This document shows, piece after piece, positions 6,806 to 11,738 of a DNA stretch of 11,738 nucleotides; position 1 is the stretch's first letter; each line of letters starts with the position of its first letter. The stretch covers positions 837,469 through 849,206 of the forward strand of contig MU646313.1 in the NCBI GenBank assembly GCA_026770585.1. Reading direction: 5' to 3'. A model generated the notes under the pieces. It had not been told where the DNA came from. It did not search any database and saw only the letters and a list, made by a program, of their open reading frames with translations. This stretch comes from Baffinella frigidus (lineage: Eukaryota; Cryptophyceae; Cryptomonadales; Baffinellaceae). The translations under genes and the position numbers were made by a program.

Positions 6806-6900
6806 CCTCTGCGTGATTGAGGTTCTGCTGTGAAATCTCTGGCAATCTCGAGGTGGGGACCAAGATATGAACAGGCGGACTTTTCAGCTGAAATCGTGGC

Positions 6901-6935
6901 GTTCGCGAACGAAAAATCTAAATTTAGATTTTTCG
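6901..6935. promoter_or_regulatory. Palindromes upstream of the zinc-finger gene
   Basis: A 10-bp perfect palindrome (GTTCGCGAAC, 6901-6910) abuts a 26-bp perfect palindrome at 6910-6935, built on AAAAATCTAAATTTAGATTTTT with CG at each end. They lie about 95-130 bp upstream of the start codon of the minus-strand gene, in DNA that is more AT-rich than the gene. They may be a dimeric protein-binding site, a 5' UTR hairpin or the remains of a foldback element. Function is inferred from position only. Confidence 0.4.
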
Positions 6936-7179
6936 GTCTTCGAGCCGTTTACAAGCACGACCCTCTTGAAATTTCTCTCGAAGCTTCCATGGTGCTAGGA
7001 CTCCTACACCAGGAAGGGAGCGTGATCTCTAAAAAATGATTTTTGGATTTTGTTTTTGGTCAATTCACTGCCAGGCCGAGATTTTGGTAAAAGTCAATTC
7101 ACCCACAAAATCTGTCAACTTAGAAACGAGAAGCACTGAAGAAGTGTCAAATCCCTTCTAAAGGACCTAAAGGACCTAA
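6936..7179. other. AT-richer gene-free sequence
   Basis: I see no gene. A 69-codon plus-strand frame (6830-7039) overlaps the palindromes and the 5' flank of the minus-strand gene and has no recognisable motif. CAATTCAC occurs twice (about 7060 and 7094). The first AAAGGACCTAAAGG units appear at about 7160. Confidence 0.4.
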
Positions 7180-7500
7180 AGGGCACGGAACCTATGCTAA
7201 GAGAAATTGAAACCTTAAGGACCTAAAGGAAGACACTACAGATCAGTACTTAACATTAACAACTAAAATCACAATACAACGACGCAGGGACAGGATGAAA
7301 TGCCTGGTTTCTCAGTGCTTGAGGGGGGGGGGGAGAAAGGGGCTCGGCGGGTAGGGTGGGAGGGGGGAAGAAAGAGGCTCGGCCGGGCCCATATGGGTTG
7401 GGTCGAGGAACTCATCCGTAGATTACTCCCAACTCCTCAAGAGTGAGGTGGGATGTGGCCTTCGATGTGAGTGTAAATAAAAGCACCAAAGCACCGAGTA
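7180..7500. repeat. Dispersed repeat, copy A
   Basis: Aligns over its length with 8255-8546: CCTAAAGGA-type units, GAAGACACT(A/G)CAGATCA, AATGCCTGG, a G-rich run, GAGGCTCGGCC and a distal block. The distal 78 bp (7418-7495, starting GTAGATTACTCCCAAC) differ from copy B at only two positions, while the rest is clearly more diverged. The minus-strand frame there ends HLTLEELGVIYG. Confidence 0.8.
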
Positions 7501-8081
7501 CACCAAAGCACCAAAGCACCAAGATCCCACCCCACAAGCACAGATACACCCCCAGGAGCAATGTACATTCGCACGGACACCGGACGCGCACCACCCCCGA
7601 GCCGAAACATCGACCAGGACAGCGCGACTGAGCAGCATGGGCTATGTACATAGCATGCTGATTACTGATTACTGAATTTATTAAAGAGGTTTCGCCGTTA
7701 TTGCCTAACCCGTGCCATTACGAGCTCGTACCAGACTATGATCGGTCCATGTTATACCCCGCTCAGTCTGTCTCCGGTTTGACACACATGACACAGCACC
7801 ACAGCGACGCTGCCGCCGCCCCGACTCTACCGGTACGCGCCAAAACCCCTCGCGGAACGACCCCCCTGAATGGCATGGCACCACAACCGGGGCGAGACAG
7901 GAACTCGCAGCCTCCAAGCGAGAGAGAGAACCTCCCAGGTCCCCAGCGGATCCGCTGGGGGAAAAAAGGGGGGGGAATAAGGGATTTGATTAGAAAATCA
8001 ACGGCTCAAAGCACTAAAGAAACTTTGCCGGTTTCTGCCGCGATCCTCTGTACAGGGGGAATTGATGTGATCCGAAAGGGA
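7501..8081. other. Gene-poor sequence with palindromes
   Basis: It contains a short CACCAAAG tandem (about 7500-7525), a 12-bp palindrome CTATGTACATAG (about 7641-7652) and TGATTACTGATTACTG just after it. A 141-codon plus frame (7701-8126) has no recognisable domain and its last residues read into the dispersed repeat at 8082, so I do not call it a gene. Confidence 0.45.
7941..7960. repeat. Perfect 20-bp palindrome followed by A and G runs
   Basis: CCCCAGCGGATCCGCTGGGG is an exact self-complementary 20-mer, followed by GAAAAAAGG and a G run. It has no loop, so it could extrude as a cruciform or bind a dimeric protein. It looks like a bacterial terminator only by chance if this is nuclear DNA. 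Confidence 0.6.
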
Positions 8082-8210
8082 GCATGGCCTTTCTGCAGAA
8101 CCAGTCCCGATGTCCGCCTATGCTGAGAGCTCGGACCTCAAGATTCTGAAGACAGAACAAGATCCGATGTCCTCCCGTGTTGGGAGCTCCAAGAACCTAA
8201 AGGACCTACA
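8082..8210 (+). mobile_element. Retroposon-like dispersed repeat, copy 2 (partly doubled)
   Basis: Begins GCATGGCCTTTCTGCAGAAC and contains two successive versions of the GATGTCC...GGAGCTC or GAGAGCTC segment (about 8109-8133 and 8165-8188). It ends in CCTAAAGGACC units. The doubling suggests either two truncated insertions side by side or an internal duplication. Confidence 0.65.
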
Positions 8211-8254
8211 TCACCTAAACAACCACCCTGTATCCCCTATCAGATCCTCCCTAC

Positions 8255-8546
8255 GGAAAGGCATGTCGCTGCGCTATGTTGGGAGAAACAGAAACCTAAA
8301 GGACCTAAACGAAGACACTGCAGATCAATCCTAAACATTAACACAATTAAAACCACACTGAAATCACGCAGAGAAAGGTTTAAATGCCTGGCTTTTTGGT
8401 GCTTCGGGGGGGAGGGGGGAAGAGGCTCGGCCAAACCTGCATAGGTGGGTCGGGGAGCTCACCCGTAGATTACTCCCAACTCCTCAAGAGTGAGGTGGGT
8501 TGTGGCCTTTGATGTGAGTGTAAATAAAAGCACCAAAGCACCAAAG
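8255..8546. repeat. Dispersed repeat, copy B
   Basis: Partner of 7180-7500. Its start (CTATGTTGGGAGAAACAG and CCTAAAGGACCTAAA) resembles the tail of the retroposon-like repeat, so that tail may be the leading edge of this longer family. The distal 8465-8542 block is nearly identical to 7418-7495. Confidence 0.8.
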
Positions 8547-8678
8547 ATTGGGTACTTCAAAATCGATTTTCGCCTTGAGTTGACTAATACAAAAACACCG
8601 CCCTGACAGTGCAATTGTCTGTAGGACATGTACGAAATCTCGCTCTCTTCCGTACGAAGCTTCGTAGGCCTACCGTTC

Positions 8679-8708
8679 CCTCTCGATGGAGTTCCTCTCG
8701 ATGGAGCT
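8679..8708 (+). repeat. 15-bp tandem repeat, two copies
   Basis: CCTCTCGATGGAGTT is followed directly by CCTCTCGATGGAGCT, one base different. Confidence 0.8.
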
Positions 8709-8724
8709 GAACAGCAGAGGGGGA

Positions 8725-8840
8725 CCCCTCGGGGTGCAACCGGGCTGCTAGAGCCCCTACGTCTCGGCCTACCTCTCCAACGTGGCGAACAGCGGTCGTG
8801 TTTTCCAAGTTCATAAACCTGGCTTTCCCCCTCGTGGCGT
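8725..8840 (+). repeat. Paralogous segment P1 (empty insertion site)
   Basis: Aligns with 8919-8954 plus 9053-9135, sharing TCGGGGTG, GGGCTGCTAGAGCCC, TACGTCTCG, AGCGGTCGTGT, TAAACCT and a CCTC end. In P1 GAGCCCCTACGTCTC is uninterrupted, which shows the arrangement before the insertion in the other copy. Confidence 0.8.
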
Positions 8841-8918
8841 GTGCTTCCCTTTCCCATCCCCCAATGTCCCTATAGTTAGCTCGTCCTACTGGGCGTGACG
8901 TTCTCCTCCCCTCCCCCA

Positions 8919-9135
8919 CCCTTCGGGGTGGTCGCGGGCTGCTAGAGCCCTTACTGCTTTATCCTTTAGGTCCTTTGGGTTCTTCGAGCTCCCAACATAG
9001 GAGGACATCGGAACTTATCCTGCAGAAAGGCCATGCTTCCTACAGCCCTTACGTCTCGTCCCACCTTGCCCTCTGGCGTGTAGCGGTCGTGTATGTCAAT
9101 TGTTTAAACCTCGCGCGTCCCTCATTTGGGCAAAG
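8919..9135 (+). repeat. Paralogous segment P2, interrupted by an 89-bp insertion
   Basis: Second copy of the P1 segment, split at AGCCCTTAC by the insertion at 8955-9043. The two halves line up with P1 without gaps near the junction once one AGCCCTTAC is removed. Confidence 0.8.
8955..9043 (-). mobile_element. Retroposon-like insertion with 9-bp target duplication
   Basis: The minus-strand copy runs GTAGGAAGCATGGCC to CCTAAAGGATAAAGCA. It is flanked by AGCCCTTAC at 8946-8954 and 9044-9052, and the paralogous segment P1 lacks it. There are no terminal inverted repeats; one end has a CCTAAAGGA-type tail, and other copies start at nearby but different points. These traits fit a SINE or a 5'-truncated LINE inserted by target-primed reverse transcription. 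Internal promoter boxes were not recognised. Confidence 0.75.
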
Positions 9136-9156
9136 GAGTCGAGGGAGGGAAGCTAG

Positions 9157-9192
9157 AAACCCTCAACTCTAAACCCTGAACCTTGAACCTTA
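9157..9192 (+). repeat. Short telomere-like patch
   Basis: AAACCCTCAACTCTAAACC followed by CCTGAACCTTGAA units: degenerate CCCTAAA-type 7-mers isolated from the main array. Confidence 0.8.
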
Positions 9193-9228
9193 GGCTGCTA
9201 ATAACAACCCTCAGACTAATCTCACAAG

Positions 9229-9342
9229 TTGTTTTTAGAAAGGTTGCTGTTTACGAAATTTACTACACAACTTGATCATATTAGTAATAGTAAAGTGTTT
9301 GTTTAGTAAATTTCGTTGGCAGGAACCCCCTTTTAAAAACAA
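9229..9342. mobile_element. 114-bp imperfect inverted-repeat element
   Basis: The ends TTGTTTTTA (9229-9237) and TAAAAACAA (9334-9342) pair. Inner arms ACGAAATTTACT (9253-9264) and AGTAAATTTCGT (9305-9316) are exact reverse complements, and intervening bases partly pair. AATCTC occurs just outside on the left (9219-9224) and at the right edge (9342-9347), a possible short target duplication. It is AT-rich and unrelated to the CTACAGGGG family, and has no coding capacity. Confidence 0.6.
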
Positions 9343-9353
9343 ATCTCGAGATG

Positions 9354-9398
9354 AAACCCCAAACCCTAAACCCTAAACCCTAAGCTCTAAGCCCTAGG
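9354..9398 (+). repeat. Short CCCTAAA patch
   Basis: Several exact CCCTAAA units, then variants (TAAGCTC, TAAGCCC). It sits 12 bp after the inverted-repeat element. Confidence 0.85.
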
Positions 9399-9765
9399 CC
9401 GGGCAACAGAGCCCCGAGCCAACCTAGCTGCCAGATGAGCCCCCGCTTGGAAAGAGAGAGTGGTAGGGCCAACGGCACCAATAGTCCACAGCTGGTGAGG
9501 GGCAATGGCTCCAATAGCCTTTGCCCTACTGTGAGGGGGGTAGTACCATCAACACCTATGTGGCACGTGGTCTTTTAAATCAGAGCTTCCCTTCCTTTCT
9601 GTCTCACAGTGTCGTAAACTTCATCACACGAATTCTTCGCTAGCAGAGGTGGAAAAACACCTGTTCTTTAATCCAAATTGGTGTTCGAAGGTGCAGGACT
9701 CATTGGAAAAATTCAATTGGGAAAAATTAATTCGTCATAGGGAAGAGGGGCGACCATGACTTGAC
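9399..9765. other. Unique sequence without a recognised gene
   Basis: No open frame of note. A weak inverted pair, GTAGGGCC (about 9462) and GCCCTAC (about 9525), frames two versions of CACCAATAG / CTCCAATAG. The rest, AT-rich towards 9650-9740, shows nothing I can assign. Confidence 0.4.
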
Positions 9766-9769
9766 ATCT

Positions 9770-9998
9770 TTTTCTCTCTCTTTCTCGCTCAAAGAGATCT
9801 CCAATGAGATCTTTTCGAGCGAGAGAGAGAGTTCTCTTCAAAAGAGAGAGAGAGCGAGATCTTCGCGCGCGAGAGAGAGTGAAAGAGAGAGAGATCTCTT
9901 CGAGAGAGAGAGAGAGACAGAGAGAGACACAGAGAGAGAGAGATCTTTGAGAGAGAGAGAGAAAGAGAGAGAGAGAAAGACAGAAAGAGACTGGACCT
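9770..9998 (+). repeat. GA-rich array with recurrent AGATCT sites and a leading hairpin
   Basis: A CT-rich arm at 9774-9800 pairs with a GA-rich arm at 9807-9831 across the loop CCAATG. The rest is (GA)n with AGATCT at 9795, 9807, 9858, 9893 and 9941, often as GAGATCTCTTCGAG or similar, so the array seems built from expanded palindromic units. Open frames here (Arg/Glu-rich or Ser/Leu-rich) are repeat translations. Confidence 0.85.
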
Positions 9999-10205
9999 CT
10001 CCTTGAGGACGGCCACTTTACTGAGCGGCTCTTCGCTCAAGATCTGCCAAAAGGTTTGTGTTTCACTTCACACGCCGTACGCGGCGATGGCGAAATGAAG
10101 AGACCCAAGAGCACCCTGAGACTGGCAGGGAAACTCGTGGACATGATAAACGCTGAAGATTCAGGGCAATCAACATGCGAGCTTGCACTCAAGTTTCGCT
10201 CGATT
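9999..10205 (+). other. Single-copy island between purine and pyrimidine arrays
   Basis: About 200 bp of non-repetitive sequence. A plus frame starting with the second Met of the 10056 frame reads MKRPKSTLRLAGKLVDMINA and on to KFRSI before entering the CT array. It could be an exon remnant, but there is no family match I recognise and no supporting splice signal. Confidence 0.3.
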
Positions 10206-10225
10206 CGTTTTCTTTTTTCTTTTTT

Positions 10226-10266
<41 letters not shown>

Positions 10267-10357
10267 TTCTCTCTCTTTCTTTCTCTCTCTCGCTCTCTCT
10301 CGCTCTCTCTCGCTCTCTCTCGCTCTCTGTCGCGCTCTCTTTCTTTCTTTCTTTCTT

Positions 10358-10414
<57 letters not shown>

Positions 10415-10437
10415 TTCTCTTTTTCTCACACACTTTC
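10206..10437 (+). repeat. Compound polypyrimidine microsatellite
   Basis: Ordered blocks: T/C lead, (CTGT)n about 10227-10264, C/T mix, (CTCTCTCG)n about 10285-10325, (TTTC)n about 10341-10359, (TGTC)n about 10360-10380, then (CT)n. The order is roughly symmetric around the CTCTCTCG block. Long polypyrimidine tracts of this sort can form triplex DNA. Open frames here are artefacts. Confidence 0.9.
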
Positions 10438-10439
10438 CC

Positions 10440-10615
10440 CCAAACCCTGAACATTAAACCCGCAACCCTCAACCCTAAAACCTCAACCCTAAACCCTAAA
10501 CCCTAAACCCTAAACTCTGAACCCTCAACCCTCAACCCTCAACCCTTAACCCTAAACCCTAAAACTCAATCCTCAACCCAAACCCCAAAATCCTAAATCC
10601 AAACTCCGAAACCCT
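10440..10615 (+). repeat. Telomere-like 7-mer array
   Basis: CCCTAAA, CCCTCAA and related units, more degenerate towards the 3' end, following directly after the polypyrimidine array. Confidence 0.88.
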
Positions 10616-10692
10616 AGACAAGGTCAAGCCAGGACTTGAGGGGGAGAAGCGCCTGATCCAATCGGTTCCGCCCACACTCGTAGTGTGTGTGT

Positions 10693-10721
10693 CAACAACG
10701 TGTAGTGTACACCAACGTGTA
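10693..10721 (+). repeat. 29-bp flanking direct repeat, left copy
   Basis: Matches 10849-10877 at 27 of 29 positions (CAACAACGTGTAGTGTACAC at its start). The two copies bracket the foldback element, as the 31-bp repeats do at 4006 and 4152. CGTAGTGTGTGTG also occurs outside both copies, so the region was repetitive to begin with. Confidence 0.75.
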
Positions 10722-10841
10722 CAAGGGTACCTCGCTCATAAGAAACTGCCCCCCCCTAGGACCCTACAGTAGGCCTATACCAAGGGCCCTGTGGTGGTCC
10801 TAGGGGGAGGGCAGTTTCTTGTAAGCGAGGAATCCCTGTAG
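10719..10841. mobile_element. Foldback MITE-like element, copy 4
   Basis: Left end TACAAGGGTACCTCGCTCAT, right end GTAAGCGAGGAATCCCTGTA. The arms contain AAGAAACTGCCC / GGGCAGTTTCTT, a compensating change in both arms relative to the CCGCCC of other copies, so the hairpin is kept. The terminal bases are degenerate. Confidence 0.82.
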
Positions 10842-10848
10842 TGTATGA

Positions 10849-10877
10849 CAACAACGTGCAGTGTACAACAACGTGTA
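10849..10877 (+). repeat. 29-bp flanking direct repeat, right copy
   Basis: Partner of 10693-10721, 156 bp apart. Confidence 0.75.
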
Positions 10878-11064
10878 AGAGCTCGTAGTGTGTGTGAGAG
10901 TACTCGAAATTCAACCAGTTCCGCCCAAACTGAGAGCATAGGAGGGGACTTTTCTCTTCTACCATGGATTCGAATAGACACTTGTGTTCACCTGTGAAGA
11001 GACACCGAGTTGGCTAATCCCTGGCCACTTATGGCGGGGCCGCACTAAGTGGACCAGTCTCACA

Positions 11065-11098
11065 AACCTGAAACTCTTAACCCTAAACCCTAAAACCG
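11065..11098 (+). repeat. Short telomere-like patch
   Basis: CCTGAAACTCTTAACCC then CTAAACCCTAAAACC, ending a few bases before the next foldback element. Confidence 0.75.
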
Positions 11099-11103
11099 AG
11101 TGC

Positions 11104-11325
11104 CTACAGGGGTACCTCGCCCATAACAAACGGTTCTGTTGGAACGAAGCGTTTTTGACGGGCGGCGGTTCTTAATTTTAAGAACGTGCCACCAACCGTT
11201 TCCCGTGCGTTTCTCAATAGATAAGGACGTGTCACTAACCGTTTTACCTGCGTCTCTTAAATTTTAAGAATGTGCCACCGACCGTTTTCAGAATCCCCGC
11301 TTTTAATGAGTGAGGTACCCCTGTG
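11104..11325. mobile_element. Long foldback variant with a different interior
   Basis: Left end CTACAGGGGTACCTCGCCCA and right end TGAGTGAGGTACCCCTGTGG pair with a few mismatches, but the interior of about 180 bp lacks the C and G runs. It holds three degenerate copies of a motif near ACGTGCCACCAACCGTTT (about 11188, 11225 and 11269), two preceded by a TTAAATTTTAAGAA-like palindrome. Either new sequence was captured between family ends or this is a longer relative. Confidence 0.65.
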
Positions 11326-11392
11326 GGCCTATCTATGCATGTACGGTGGTCCGAGGGGGGGGACGGCTTCTTATGAGCGAGGTACCCCTGTA
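11326..11392. mobile_element. Right half of a foldback element
   Basis: CCTATCTATGCATGTACGGTG, a G run, GGCTTCTTATGAGCGAGG and TACCCCTGTA match the right half of the standard element. The matching left half is absent directly to the left, which suggests the long variant inserted into, or recombined with, an older copy. Confidence 0.7.
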
Positions 11393-11550
11393 CTGTGAGC
11401 CTCGGCCGTACAGGTGCCGAGCCTCGGTAGTTGACTGATGAAGGTATCTTTGGTCTCGCTTGTAGGTCGGGCCTTCGCCTCTGCGGCCTCTCTCTGCCCA
11501 AGCGCGGTCTCATGTACACTGCAGTGGGTACAAGAAGGGCAGCAGGGGTG

Positions 11551-11589
11551 CTACATGGGTACCTCGCTCATAAGAGACCGCCCCCCCCC
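11551..11589. mobile_element. Left half of a foldback element
   Basis: CTACATGGGTACCTCGCTCA and then AAGAGACCGCCC with a C run match the left arm of the family. It stops at the start of the next full copy, so a full element seems to have inserted into the C run of this one, or the arm was duplicated. Confidence 0.7.
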
Positions 11590-11720
11590 CTACAGGGGTA
11601 CCTCGCTCATAAAAAAACCGCCGCCCCCTAGGACCCTACAGTAGGCCTACATGTACCCCTAGGCCCCTACGGGGATCCTAGGGGCGGGGGCGGTTTCTTA
11701 TGAACGAGGTACCCCTGTAG
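11590..11720. mobile_element. Foldback MITE-like element, copy 5
   Basis: 131 bp from CTACAGGGGTACCTCGCTCA to the reverse complement ending ACCCCTGTAG, with CTAGGACCCTACAGTAGGCC in the left centre and GGGGGCGGTTTCTTATGAACG in the right arm. One of the best-preserved copies. Short frames such as GYLAHKK and GTSLIRDR across it are translations of the terminal repeat. Confidence 0.87.
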
Positions 11721-11738
11721 GACCGCCATAGGGCCCTA

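Noticed and set aside
6806-6884. Dinoflagellate spliced-leader relic upstream of the zinc-finger gene
   Set aside because: No TTTTGGCTCAAG-like sequence found here or elsewhere in the window; the AG in TTTCACAGCAG is only a possible acceptor.
7941-7975. Rho-independent terminator
   Set aside because: Palindrome with no loop, followed by A/G and not T on the plus strand, in apparently nuclear DNA.
7701-8126. 141-codon plus frame
   Set aside because: No recognisable domain, and its end is translated dispersed repeat.
10056-10506. Ser/Leu/Cys-rich frames and Arg/Glu-rich reverse frames
   Set aside because: Translations of the polypyrimidine array; only the first 35 or so residues come from non-repetitive DNA.

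Overview
The window looks like repeat-dominated nuclear DNA of a protist. A dinoflagellate-like alga is my best guess. Three things point that way: long interstitial arrays of 7-bp units related to the TTTAGGG telomere repeat (CCCTAAA, CCCTGAA, CCCGAAA, CCCTACA), many small hairpin-forming elements, and only one convincing gene, which is intronless and GC-rich. There are no bacterial operons, rRNA, tRNA or CRISPR arrays. The clade is an inference; no dinoflagellate spliced-leader sequence was found.

Layout. 1-634: TGTAGGG-type array, two 50-bp direct repeats and two large adjacent foldbacks. 635-3120: about 2.5 kb of degenerate telomere-like array with locally homogenised variants. 3129-3212: a short G/C-ending coding remnant. 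3213-3410: GA microsatellite. 4006-5141: a cluster of foldback (MITE-like) elements whose ends read CTACAGGGGTACCTCGCTCA, some nested, one flanked by an exact 31-bp direct repeat. 5217-5639: complex tandem repeats and a GC hairpin just past the stop of the gene. 5669-6805 (minus): the one clear gene, a 378-residue protein with two CCCH zinc fingers, a PIN/NYN-like nuclease fold and three C2H2 fingers, probably an RNA-binding or RNA-cleaving protein. 6901-6935: palindromes upstream of it. 7180-9130: dispersed repeats, including an 89-bp retroposon-like insertion with a 9-bp target duplication and a paralogous empty site in the same window. 9229-9342: another inverted-repeat element. 9770-10437: a GA-rich array and a CT-rich array facing each other across about 200 bp. 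10440-10615: telomere-like patch. 10719-11720: more copies of the foldback family.

Apart from the zinc-finger/PIN gene, the content is best read as a record of mobile-element insertion, nesting and tandem-repeat slippage. No gene pathway can be assembled from it. The most unusual items are the CCCH-PIN-C2H2 architecture, the abundant foldback family with long flanking duplications, and the retroposon with its datable insertion site.
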